Shown in pieces: positions 53,601-63,900 of a DNA stretch of 64,000 nt. The translations under genes were made by a program, and so were the position numbers. Each line of letters begins with the position of its first letter. Within the stretch, counting starts at the first letter, position 1. Location of the stretch: NCBI GenBank assembly GCA_022457155.1, contig JAJGOT010000021.1, forward strand, positions 1,201,501-1,265,500, read 5' to 3'. The stretch is from Cladopsammia gracilis. Lineage: Eukaryota; Cnidaria; Anthozoa; Scleractinia; Dendrophylliidae. The notes beneath the pieces are model-generated. The model saw only the letters and a list, made by a program, of their open reading frames with translations, was not told the origin of the DNA and made no database searches.

Positions 53601-56600
53601 AAGAGACCACGGTGCGCGGTCAACACTGGGTACCAGAGTAAAATCAAACCCCACAGGGAAGGGAACGTTCAATTTTGTCAACCTGTCATTTTTGTTGCGC
53701 CTACCACCCGGTTAGTACCAAGTTGTCATTCTGCTGGTCATGCTTTCGACGTTAAAACGGCCTCTTGAAGAGGAGGAGACAAGGAAGAAGCGACGGAATA
53801 CAACACCAGTGAATGTTTCAACGATTTTATTCAGCAATTTTGATTTTATATATTGCTTAAAACGTTGAATTCGAAATTCCATACAATGTCTTATATTTTC
53901 AAATATCATTAATATGCAAACATTACGCTTGGTTGTCCTGTGGTAAACACCACGCTAAATGGGGAAAAACTTTTGGACAACGAAGAAGGCAAATTTGTGA
54001 GTACTAATGGATTATTTATTAAACATTCCGTAAAAAAATATGCTTATCTTATCGCGAGTCGATCACTTCAATTCATAAGTTGACAAGGAAAGGATCCGGA
54101 CGCACATCTCAGTCCGCTCGAACTGGAATATTTTTATTCTCACCTTATTTTCGCGACTCATTTCTAAGAATACCAGACTACTAATATTATTACTTTTATT
54201 TTTGCCTTTTGTACCTCTTATACTTTTTTACACCGGAATTCTTTGAGACTGTACAAGACAGGATACAAGTTGTACATGTACGATCGGATACAAGTTTTGG
54301 TTTGGAAATAAGAAAGTTCGCTGAAAGCTCTACTTCGGACAGCATCTTGTTTATTTTTAAAGCAACCAGACGGCCGTTTCGGTGTATAATGAAAATTACT
54401 TTTTATTAGCTCGGTACAATAGGCTTGTTTTCATAACCTTCTTTGTTTGATTTAGACAGGTTTTATTTTCTTTCTAAGAATGAAATATTGGTTTTTGCCA
54501 GTAGCTCGCTCTCTTCTTGTAGGACTACAGTGTAAATGGCTTCTTCACTCTCAAAAAATTCACATTTTGGTTATAAGATTGAAAAGAACAGGAATTCACT
54601 CTAGATAAATTTATCATTTGTGAAAAGCACGTCACTCTGTATTTTTGGCTTCAAATTAAAGCTCGCTATTTTAAAAGAAAGTATAGTACATAGTATATAA
54701 AGAAAGTACACAAACATCGTCCTTCGAAGATGCTATGCAATATCAGTTCTCAGCTATGCAATTCCACGCTAAATACCCTCGCTTCAATAGCCAATAAGAA
54801 TGCGAGTTTTCTTTGACGTATGCGATTCTATGTTTTATCGCTAAATGTCACCGAATATACTACTTAATTGGATAAAAAGATCCAGCAGAGCAAAACAAAA
54901 GCAGTTGTTAGGAGATCAAGTGCTGGCCCCGGTTGTTCAAACGGTGGATAGTGCTATCCACCGGATAAATCACTATCCGGCGGATAACACAAAGGATTTT
55001 GTTAATCATGCTTATCCACTGGACAGTGATTTATCCGCTGGATAGCACTATCTACCTTCTGAACAACCGGGGCCAGGATTGCAAGATTGGAAGTGGAATA
55101 CATTTCATCAAATTTGATTTCTTGACAGGCGATCAAGAAATCAAAATTGTTCTTTAGTTGGTATTTATTTGCTTTCATCACTTTTGGCATTTTTGCCTTC
55201 CTATTTCAAGATAACAATTAAAAGTAAACTTAATTAAAGCAAGCTCATGGCCATAATCATGAAAATACGATATATCACCGAGACAGTGCCCCTTTAAACC
55301 AGCCAAAAAAATAACTATAACACATTATTACTGTTTTTGTTTATTAAGTGCGTTTTTTATTTTGATTATAGATTTTACATGTATCTGTACTGTTCTTTTG
55401 TAGATGTGCCTTACAGGAATTATGGGTATCATCGCCAGTTTTAGGATTAAAACTTTTGTAAGTTGAGAAGTTTTCAAAAAGTAACTATAAAATATAGTGT
55501 CATTTCTATTTACTATTTCGTAATTTTAATACCTGGCGTTAATTGGTCATCATTTGGCTCTGTTATTCAGGAATTCTAATGAATGTTAACGGTTTTTCTC
55601 AGTGACGTTCACCAAAACGCCTTGAATGGAATGGTACGTGTTACTGACAAAGTCAACAAACAAACAAAATACATCAGCCAGTCAGTTACAAATAACTAAA
55701 TAACTCTAAGACCATGCAAATCAGCAAAACACCTACACTGGAACAAATAAAGTTAAAATAATAATTTAGTTAGAAGTCACTTTGTTTTGGTCTTTCAGAC
55801 TGGTATCTTCTTGACCTCTTCTGTCGTTTCTGCTTTGTTCGCGCTGGCAATCATGGCAAGTTACACCTATACCGCGGCTACGGTTCATTGGGAAATATAT
55901 TGGCAATCAGCTCAACTAAATCTCGCTATCACTTCAACCACATTTATCCTCGGCATTGTGGCGCTTATAATAGGAATTTGGGCAGTAATTTATGGTTGTG
56001 AAGCTTGTTGCGATAACACTCCGGAAAGACAGGTACACGTTCAACTATTAACAGTGAAATCTCGATAACTCTACGACCGCTTATAACTGAAACTTTTCAC
56101 CAAGTCGAACCATATGTTCTTTTTTTTTCCTGCCTAACGTTGCGATATAATTTATTTTAACCCTCGATAATTCGAACTCTAGATTATTCCAACAGTTTTG
56201 TGGTTTTCTTGACGATTCGAGTTATCGGGTTTACTGTATGACGATGACATTCCAACTAGCTTGTCAGACCGCGGTTTTAAATGAAATTATGTTGCGATTG
56301 AGATGGACGTCTTCGAGATAATATGGCCATGGTGAAGAAATGGCAGACGATTTCACTATTAGTTACATTAGAAGGAGATGAATCTGCTAGATAAAACTTA
56401 CCTTTTCACGTTCATTTAGTATTGAAAAGCTGACGTTTCAAGTGTCATAGTGAATACGTTCGCACTATACATTGCCGGCAGGTTTTGCAGTAATATTTCC
56501 AGTCTATAAGTTTAACAAACCTTGCTTTGAGAACTTCTGACCCTTGCAGATTCCTAGAACAGTAATGATTGCAAAAAAATAGAAATGCATCAAAGTCCAA

Positions 56601-56782
56601 AGTGTCGTTGTCTCACCATTAATCTGCATTATTATTTCCGTTTCTTTTTTCTATGCCACGGAAAACAGGTGGTGTTTGCTTCCAACCGTGTTGTCCCTGT
56701 GGTTGATCCAGAACAAGCAGGTGGTGTTGTGGTTGCAGCACATGGAGTCCAACCTCCAATAATGATGGTTCCTACTTCTTGA
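47498..56782 (+). CDS. MS4A/CD20-like tetraspan protein, copy 3 (four exons)
   Basis: Join 47498-47650, 55404-55457, 55799-56032, 56669-56782; all GT-AG, phase 0, 184 residues. TM1 is at about residues 10-31, TM2 about 43-63 across the GIWIGTW/MCLTGIMGII junction, TM3 about 71-93 and TM4 about 108-133 (TFILGIVALIIGIWAVIYGC), followed by a Cys-rich CEACC and a short tail. The tail keeps the family motif VVAAHGVQPP but stops at TGA 56780-56782. In the same frame GQPQFAQAGSP and further codons follow to another stop at 56896, homologous to the longer tails of copies 1 and 2. Copy 3 therefore has lost its last part, which need not abolish function. Intron 1 (7.75 kb) is swollen by transposons. 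Confidence 0.75.
48460..48850. repeat. CGTACGAACGTA array, left arm of the 3.2-kb element
   Basis: Repeated units with GTACTAGCGTACGAACGTAA, ATCGTACTATAAGGTGACGA and CGTACGATCG. Another block is at 49270-49370. Confidence 0.8.
50600..51265. repeat. TACGTTCGTACAAGTCA array, right arm of the 3.2-kb element
   Basis: Many AGTACGTTCGTACAAG and ACGGCA.TTGT.TGTTCGTACA units, including a larger period of about 175 bases (50823 against 50996). Confidence 0.8.
51821..52083. mobile_element. TA-flanked MITE, absent from duplication copy B
   Basis: Ends CAATCATAGACAAAAGTGTT and its complement near AACTACTTTCGTCTGCAATTG, flanked by TA (51819-51820, 52084-52085). Copy B reads CCTAGTTTTT at the same place, a clean empty site. 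Tc1/mariner type. Confidence 0.8.
52669..52838. repeat. Long palindrome in tetraspan copy 3 intron 1
   Basis: Arms of about 75-80 bases run from GATTCTATAGAAAAATTCAT through GTGAATTCCACGTTAAATTT to CGATATCG, then back, with a short GC-rich loop. Copy B keeps only the left arm and part of the loop. Confidence 0.75.
53151..53942. mobile_element. hAT-type MITE with 150-bp arms
   Basis: Starts CACAGGAAACCCAAGCG and ends TTGTCCTGTG. GTAAACAC flanks both ends (53143-53150, 53943-53950), an exact 8-bp duplication. Inverted arms extend to about 53300 and from about 53793. Non-coding. Confidence 0.85.
54923..55076. mobile_element. Palindromic MITE (CTGGCCCCGG family), absent from copy B
   Basis: CTGGCCCCGGTTGTTCAAAC at the left and its complement at the right. 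The interior repeats GGATAGTG..TATCC and TTATCC.CTGGATA. In copy B the flanks GGAGAT and ATTGCAAGATTGG are only about 12 bases apart. Confidence 0.8.
55404..55457 (+). CDS. Tetraspan copy 3 exon 2
   Basis: 18 codons (MCLTGIMGIIASFRIKTF) between TTCTTTTGTAG and GTAAGT; second half of TM2. Confidence 0.8.
55799..56032 (+). CDS. Tetraspan copy 3 exon 3 (TM3-TM4)
   Basis: 78 codons from TGIFLTSSVVSALFALA to CCDNTPERQ, after GGTCTTTCAG; donor GTACAC is weak at +4 to +6 but identical in copy 4. Confidence 0.8.
56048..56592. mobile_element. Insertion in tetraspan copy 3 intron 3, with a pogo-like MITE
   Basis: Intron 3 is 636 bases here but 94 in copy 4. The extra sequence includes 56052-56236, which starts CAGTGAAATCTCGATAACTC and ends GAGTTATCGGGTTTACTG next to TA, as in pogo/Tigger-type MITEs. 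The rest is unassigned. Confidence 0.6.
56669..56782 (+). CDS. Tetraspan copy 3 exon 4 (shortened tail)
   Basis: VVFASNRVVPVVDPEQAGGV through VVAAHGVQPP to MMVPTS-TGA. The acceptor is CGGAAAACAG, shared with copy 4. The frame reopens after the stop. Confidence 0.75.
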   Translation: MVFASNRVVPVVDPEQAGGVVVAAHGVQPPIMMVPTS

Positions 56783-57065
56783 AGAGTAAAGGGACAACCT
56801 CAGTTTGCCCAGGCAGGTTCACCCATGACCATGACGACTGCGAGCGACTCTGTTCTGGACGAATTTACCGATCACCTAAAAATCATCTTCACTTGATTAT
56901 TATACATGCCGCAGTGAACGGTTAGAAGAAGAAAAGCAGATACATATTTACTTTAACTACGTTAATGTTCGGACGTTCAACTTTTGGACAAAACTAAAAA
57001 CTTTGGACCCCAGCAGCGCCATAACCCATAATATTTACATTATATTGGAGTAAAATATGAGGGAA

Positions 57066-57135
57066 GCAGACCTGATGTAGTGGCGAGAGCACTCGCCTCC
57101 CACCAATGTGGTCTGGATTCGACTCCCATAATTGA
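57066..57135 (+). ncRNA. tRNA-derived SINE remnant in 3' flank
   Basis: CTGATGTAGTGGCGAGAGCA (A-box-like) and GGTCTGGATTCGACTCCC (B-box-like) are in tRNA spacing. Not a functional tRNA. Confidence 0.5.
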
Positions 57136-57181
57136 TGACATATGTGGGTTTGTCGCTGTCTCTCGTCCATGACATTTGGCC

Positions 57182-57232
57182 CGATGGGATTCCCGATAGG
57201 ATTCCCGATAGGATTCCCAATAGGATTTCTTA
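57182..57232. repeat. Short tandem repeat (GGATTCCCGATA)n
   Basis: About four units of GGATTCCCGATA or a close variant; produces the N-P-I-G repeats in a minus-strand frame, which I do not regard as coding. Confidence 0.8.
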
Positions 57233-57474
57233 AATTCGGTTTCTGTGGAATGGCATGAAAGTAGGTTATAAGGTTGAGATTTGTACAAATCACATTGAAT
57301 ATGCTAGAAATGTGACACTTTCTTGGCAACCATCTTTTTATAGTTTACATGTTTACAGTTTACCCAAATTTTTTCATGCTTATATAATCGTTAAAGTAAA
57401 ACTCTTTCAAGTGTATTGCTGTACAGCTTACTATGTAAGTTCGTTTGAGCATCTCAATCTTTATAAGAATCGAT

Positions 57475-57480
57475 AATAAA
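57475..57480 (+). terminator. Polyadenylation signal AATAAA after tetraspan copy 3
   Basis: AATAAA about 690 bases after the stop of copy 3, within the repeated flank shared with 45600-45620, where it reads AATAAT. Tentative. Confidence 0.3.
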
Positions 57481-57723
57481 ACGTATATAGTGTTGTAATT
57501 CTTACCTCATGTAACGTCTTCACATAGAAGACTACTCTTTAAGTTGCTTGAAGGGAGGGGGATCTGCCTCCCTCCGCTGAGATAAGGCCAAAAACTACCT
57601 GGTCCAAATAGGATCAATAGAATAGGATTAATAGGGAAAAAAATGAAAAATTTAAAGCAAATGAAATAAAAAAAAATCATGTTTTATTAGAAATCTTACA
57701 GTTAGGTGCTTTACAGAAAGGAC

Positions 57724-58325
57724 CTAAATTACACAAAAATGCAGTTAGTTACCGTCAAAAGTGTCCTACGTGGACTTATATTGGTTGATTAGTTGAAATA
57801 TTTCCTGAGAATTCTTCCCTTAATTACTGTAACCTTATCCCTGTTAAGTGTTTACCTCTATTAAGTGGTCGAGATCATCTATCCTAGGTCCCAATGGGTG
57901 ATGCCATGCTTGACCATGCCATGCCATGCTTGACCATGCCATACCATGTTTGACCATGCCATGCCATGCTTGACCATGCCATGCCATGCTTGACCATGCC
58001 ATACCATGTTTGACCTAAATTACACCTAAATTACACAAAAATGCAGTTAGTTACCGTCAAAAGTGTCCTACGTGGACTTATATTGGTTGATTAGTTGAAA
58101 TATTTCCTGAGAATTCTTCCCTTAATTACTGTAACCTTATCCCTGTTAAGTGTTTACCTCTATTAAGTGGTCGAGATCATCTATCCTAGGTCCCAATGGG
58201 TGATGCCATGCTTGACCATGCCATGCCATGCTTGACCATGCCATACCATGTTTGACCATGCCATGCCATGCTTGACCATGCCATGCCATGCTTGACCATG
58301 CCATACCATGTTTGACCATGTCATA
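57724..58325. repeat. Tandem duplication of 302 bases at the minisatellite edge
   Basis: CACAAAAATGCAGTTAGTTA through CTAGGTCCCAATGGGTGATG occurs at 57731 and again 302 bases later, each followed by the start of the 20-bp array. The two copies look identical by eye. Confidence 0.85.
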
Positions 58326-58905
58326 CCATGCTTGACCATGCCATACCATGCTTGACCATGCCATGCCATGCTTGACCATGCCATGCCATGCTTGACCATG
58401 CCATGCCATGCTTGACCATGCCATGCCATGCTTGACCATGCCATGCCATGCTTGACCATGCTATGCCATGCTTGACCATGCCATACCATGCTTGACCATG
58501 CCATGCCATGCTTGACCATGCTATGCCATGCTTGACCATGCTATGCCATGCTTGACCATGCCATGCCATGCTTGACCATGCCATACCATGCTTGATCATG
58601 CCATGCCATGCTTGACCATGCTATGCCATGCTTGACCATGCCATGCCATGCTTGACCATGCCATGCCATGCTTGACCATGCCATACCATGCTTGACCATG
58701 CAATGCCATGCTTGACCATGCCATGCCATGCTTGACCATGCCATGCCATGCTTGCCAATGCCATGCCATGCTTGACCATGTCATACCATGCTTGACCATG
58801 CCATACCATGCTTGACTATGCCATGTCATGCTTGACCATGCCATACCATGCTTGACCATGCCATACCATGCTTGACCATGCCATGCCATGCTTGACCATG
58901 CTATG
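57902..58905. repeat. 20-bp minisatellite (CCATGCCATGCTTGACCATG)n
   Basis: About five units at 57902-58012 and about 35 at 58205-58905, with variants such as ATACCATG, CTATGCC and TCATACC. Because 20 is not a multiple of 3, all frames stay open and yield WHGQAWHGMVKHGMA-like sequences; these are not genes. Copy A has a single GCCATGCTTGACCGTGC at about 46120. Confidence 0.95.
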
Positions 58906-58979
58906 TAAACAGCCAACTGGTTAGCCTCCCACCAGTTGAGATTCTTAAAAAAGTTTAGCTTACTTTGGATATTTATTTT

Positions 58980-60830
58980 CAATGATTAATAGTATCCCCA
59001 GTTATATTTTTCTCCTGTATCAAACGGTCTCCCTGTTAAGAACACCATACGAACACAGTCTCTCAAAGCGGACACTCCAGTAAGGCGGACACTCCTGTAA
59101 GGCGGACACCCTGTTAGGCGGACACCCTTGTAAGGCGAGCACCCCTGTTAGGTGGACACCTCTCTAAGATGGACTTGGACATTTGGCTGTTCCTTGTCGA
59201 ACTTAATATAATCTCTATAAATAAGACGGACACCTCTGTGATGCTGTGTTCACATCAGCACCAGAACATGTTTTGAGTAAACATGTTTGCAATTTCATTT
59301 TTCATGTCAGTACGCTGTTAATTTCAAGACTCATTTCACGCCTGATTGTATAATTTATGCTGTTTTACGAAGCAGGCGCATAAACTCTTTATAGTTACAC
59401 ATGAACCGTTGCATGATTTTGTGGAACGAAGGGCGAAGGGAAGGGGCGTCACGTAATTTCAATCGTGCTCAGACTAAACGTATTTCGATCATAATGCAAT
59501 GAAACCACACTTTCCCTTAGGTACAGTTTATTCAAACCTTTAACTCTTGAATACTGGGCATTTTGTTTCTGCATTTTTTGCTTTCAAATTTCCCGCGCGT
59601 CGCCATGTTTGTTTTCGCAAAGTTTGATGGGAAATTATGACGTCATTGCGTTGTCGTGAGCTTTCAATACAACGGTTTAAGTCAATATTACGTAAATTTA
59701 TAAATATATATATGCTTTTAATGCATTTTTGACTGAATATTGTACGGTTCTACCGCGAAATCTTCTTCTGTAAACTCCATATTGACATCTTCGACAACAC
59801 AATGATGTCATAAATTACCATAAAGAAAACATGGCGGCCCGCGGGAAATTTAAACTGAAAAAAAAACACTTCACATTCAGTAACCAGTTACGGAGATACC
59901 GTCTTAAAACACCAGCCTGAGTTAGAGATAAGCATTACGAATACTTTGGATCTAGAACTGTTTTTCAGCCGAGGTTCCCTTTAATTAATGTTTTACGGAG
60001 CATGTATAAGCTCGCATAAAATAATTATAATTACACATAAACCGTTGCATGATTTTGTTGTTTAATATCCGACTTCTCAATTTCTTCGGGAACGAAGGGC
60101 GAAGGGACGACATTTGCGTTCACGTGTTTCGTATGGCTTTGATCGAAACTATCTCAATCGTGCTCAGAATAAACATATTTCGATCATGATTCGAGCAATG
60201 CACCGCCTGATGTGAACTCTTTTCAAAGTGAAACATGTTCATTCGTGATCAGACTAAATACGTTTCGTCCTAGTGTTAACACGGCATAAGTGAGACGGCT
60301 AAAATTAAAGCAGGAAAAGCAATAGGCTCAATTACCAGTAGTGCCGCTTTTCGGAAAATGTGACTGCGCTCAAAACCGGACCCGCATGAGCTGTGCAAAT
60401 CGGACCTATGATCGCACTCGCCTCCCAACAACATGGCCCCGGTTCAAATGGCTCTCGTCCCTGCTCGCTCTGAGATCCTCCGAGATCTACTCCGCGCTTC
60501 CTCCTACATCCAAAAAAGCAACGTTGTAAATTCCAATTCGATTTGGAACGTACGGGTTCCTGAGATCTACGTACTACATGCACGAGTTTAACTAATACAT
60601 GGTAATTGTTTGACATTTTTACTCAGGCACTTGGCTCTGTCTTGTCACTGAGTGTAATCAATACTCGAGGTCATGCCAGGATTAAATTGTACATCGTGAG
60701 CCCTATTCAAAATACGTAAACAACGCAGCGACAGCAATATCCACAGTTAAGCTAGTCAGTTGATCATTGTTTGCGGAAGATATTCTACCAGACGTTACAT
60801 CAAAATTTACGTTCTTCTTTCGTTTTTATT
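58980..60830. other. 5' flank of tetraspan copy 4
   Basis: Homologous to 46200-47497, with the 17-bp repeat (59067-59165), the inverted-repeat element (from 59239) and an extra block at about 59470-60000 that includes a second start of CATAAAAT..TAGTTACACAT-like sequence. A tRNA-SINE-like GCACTCGCCTCCCAACAACA with CCCCGGTTCAAAT is at 60383-60445. Confidence 0.55.
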
Positions 60831-60983
60831 ATGGCGATCTACCCAGGCAAGATAAGATGTGTCTCCATAGCGCATATTGTTACTGGGAATCTGTTGATCA
60901 TCTGTGGCGTCATCCAACTTGTTCGTGGCATGAAGTTTCTTTGGACAGACTCTGTTTATTTTGGCATTTGGATTGGGACATGG
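60831..60983 (+). CDS. Tetraspan copy 4 exon 1
   Basis: 51 codons ending YFGIWIGTW, donor GTAAGT; the ATG follows TTTTTATT as in copy 3. Confidence 0.8.
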
Positions 60984-63900
60984 GTAAGTACAGTACAGAC
61001 AGTCCACATATTTTAATACAGTACGAATGTGTGTCAATTATCAATCAGGTGAATGTTGACAATACAGAATGTACAAGGTACTGTTTACTAGGATCCAAAA
61101 CGGAAAGTCTGAATTTGACAACGTCGATGAGTGTATGAAAGAAATCATATAGACTAGCTATGACATGTGGAAATGTAAAAAGGTAAAAATATATTAATCA
61201 AATATCAATTTTATATATTATGGAAAGAATAATCTTCGAAAACTCGTCTCCTAATGTTTTTCAAGTTGCTTTATCAATTTCTGCATGGAAGTTTGAAAGC
61301 AGACATGCTTTTCCTCTGTGATACAAATTGATATGCGGAAATGGAATGAAATGAAAATGATCCTCGCCAGTAAGTCCCGTATCGTATTGTATTGTATCGT
61401 ATCGTGTTTTCATGATTATGGCCAGGAGCTTCCTTCAAGCTTGCTTTATGATCTTGAAATAGGAAGGCAAAAAAAAAAAAAACCAGTAAAAGCAATGAAA
61501 CAAGAATGGCAATTTCTATTTCCTGATCGCAAACTGTCACGAAATCAAATGCGATGAACTGCAATCCACTGTCATATTTTATCTCCAAACTACTCCTTTT
61601 GGTTTTCTCTATAGAATCGTCTTATCTAACCACGTTGTATATTCGGTGACATATTCGATATAACATGGAAATTAGGTAGCGAAATTAGGTAGCGAAATTT
61701 TGTTATTCGGCGGGACAGACCCTTTAATGCTAGGCTACAAATAATGCCTCATGTCTGAAATTGTGATCCATTGCAAGAATATTAAGTTTCGCCAATTTAG
61801 AACTGACTCGATTGTCAAAACTGCCATGCACATTCCACCCTAGATCCAGAGGTCCGTCCTCTGAATATCATGAGTGAAATTAACCGCATAAACGGTTAGA
61901 AGAAGCCTCGTTGTCGCGGCTTCGCCGTTCAAACTCGCCGTTTTCACTAAAAAGTAAAAACCTCTGGCACCTAGGGTATGCACATTCCTGACATTCTGAC
62001 ACTACGAGAAATGAAATTTTTATAACCGAACGTATGAGACTTTACAGTTTCGTTTTTAGTCCATTCCAACCACACAGGACAGACAGTCGACGACCTTGAT
62101 GCTTCTGATGCCATTCCTAGTTTTTATGACTTAAATGATTTCTTGTTAAAGTTGGACTTAAAGGGACACAGTTCCGCCAAAATAACAAACTTTTGCTTAC
62201 CTTGCTTCTATAGAAAAATTCATTGCCTGACGAGTGAATTCCACGTTAAATTTCACGCGAAAAACCGATATCTTCGCGATAAGGGCGATATCGGTTTTTC
62301 TTGTAGGACTGCAGTGTGAATGGCTTCTTCACCCTCTACAAAGTTCACATTTTGGTTAAAATTGGGAAGAACAGGAATTCACTGTGGATAAATTTATCAT
62401 TCGTGAATAGCACGTCTGTATTTTTCGCTTGAAATCAAAGCTCACTATTTTAAAAGAAAGTACACATACTATATAAAGAAAGTACACAAACATCGTCCTT
62501 CGAAGATGCCATGCAATATCACTTCTCAGGTATGCAATTCCACGCTAAATACCCTCGCTTCGTTAGCCAATAATAATGTGAGTTTTCTTGGACGTATGCG
62601 TTTCTATGTTTTATCGGGTATATTGTAAAACATCGACCGGACTGGATTTGTAAAACATGGACTGGATTTGTAAAACATGGATTTTAAATCCATGTTTTAC
62701 AAATCCATATTTTACAAATCCATGTTTTACAAATCCATGTTTTACAAATCCATGTTTTACAAGTCCAGTCCATGTTTTTTTCAATTTGCCGTTTTATAGC
62801 TAAATGTCACCAAATATACTACTTAATTGGATAAAAAGATTCAGCAGAGCAAAACAAACGCAGTAGTTAGGAGATAGATTGGAGGATTGCAAGATTGGAA
62901 GTGGAAAACATTTCATCAAATTTGATTTCTTGACAGGCGATCAAGAAATAAAAATTGTTCTTTATATAGTTGGTATTTCTGTGCTTTCATCGCGTTTGGT
63001 ATTTTTCCTTCCTATTTCAAGATAATAATTAAAAGTAAGCTTAATTAAAGCAAGCTCATGGCCATAATCATGAATATACGATATATCACCGAGACAGTGC
63101 CCCTTTAAACCAGCCAAAACACTTTATTACTGTTTTTGTTTTTTAAGTGCGTTGTTCATTTTGATTATTGATTTTACATGTATCTGTACTGTTCTTTTGT
63201 AGATATGCCTTACAGGAATTATGGGTATCATCGCCAGTTTTAGGATTAAAACTTTTGTAAGTTGAGAAGTTTTCAAAACGTAACTATAAAATATAGTGTC
63301 ATTTCTATTTACTATTTCGTAATTTTAATAACTGGCGTTAATTGGTCATCATTTGGCTCTGTTATTCAGGAATTCTAATGAATGTTAACGGTTTTTCTCA
63401 GTGACGTTCACCAAACCGCCTTGAATGGAATGGTACGTGTTACTGACAAAGTCAACAAACAAACAAAATACATCAGCCAGTCAGTTACAAATAACTAAAT
63501 AACTCTAAGACCATGCAAATCAGCAAAACACCTACACTGGAACAAATAAAGTTAAAATAATAATATAGTTAGAAGTCAATTTGTTTTGGTCTTTCAGACT
63601 GGTATCTTCTTGGCCTCTTCTGTCGTTTCTGCTTTGTTCGCGCTGGCAATCATGGCAAGTTACACCTATACCGCGGCTACGGTTCATTGGCAAATATATT
63701 GGCAATCAGCTCAACTAAATCTCGCTTTCACTTCAACCACATTTATCCTCGGCATTGTGGCGCTTATAATAGCAATTTGGGCAGTAATTTATGGTTGTGA
63801 AGCCTGTTGCAATAACACTCCGGAAGGACAGGTACACGTTCATCTATCAAAGTTCAAAGTGTCGTTGTCTCACTATTAATCTGCATCATTATTTCCGTTT

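Larger units (their letters stand above)
52119..55293. mobile_element. TTAA-flanked element (AGGGACA family), enlarged by insertions
   Basis: Begins AGGGACACAGTTCC after TTAA (52115-52118) and ends GAGACAGTGCCCCT before TTAA (55294-55297). The homologous element in copy B (62162-63104) is only 943 bases. The difference is the block 52775-54515 and the palindrome at 54923. Confidence 0.65.
45450..57300 (+). repeat. Segmental duplication, copy A
   Basis: From CTAGAAATGTGACACTT (about 45463) to the recurrence of that sequence near 57303, the unit covers the flank, tetraspan copy 3 and its 3' UTR. The same order of blocks runs from 57303 to the window end. Copy A is longer because of insertions in its introns. 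Confidence 0.85.

Noticed and set aside
53472..53909. Minus-strand frames (FTLSGAYFVVLCDFVERLV and others)
   Set aside because: They lie inside the hAT-type MITE 53151-53942; too short and without transposase motifs.
57035..57329. Minus-strand frames with N-P-I-G repeats
   Set aside because: Caused by a short tandem repeat; no splice sites or homology.
58146..58982. Several overlapping minus-strand frames encoding WHGQAWHGMVKHGMAWSS-like repeats
   Set aside because: They are the 20-bp minisatellite read in every frame; the period is not a multiple of three and no stop falls in the unit.
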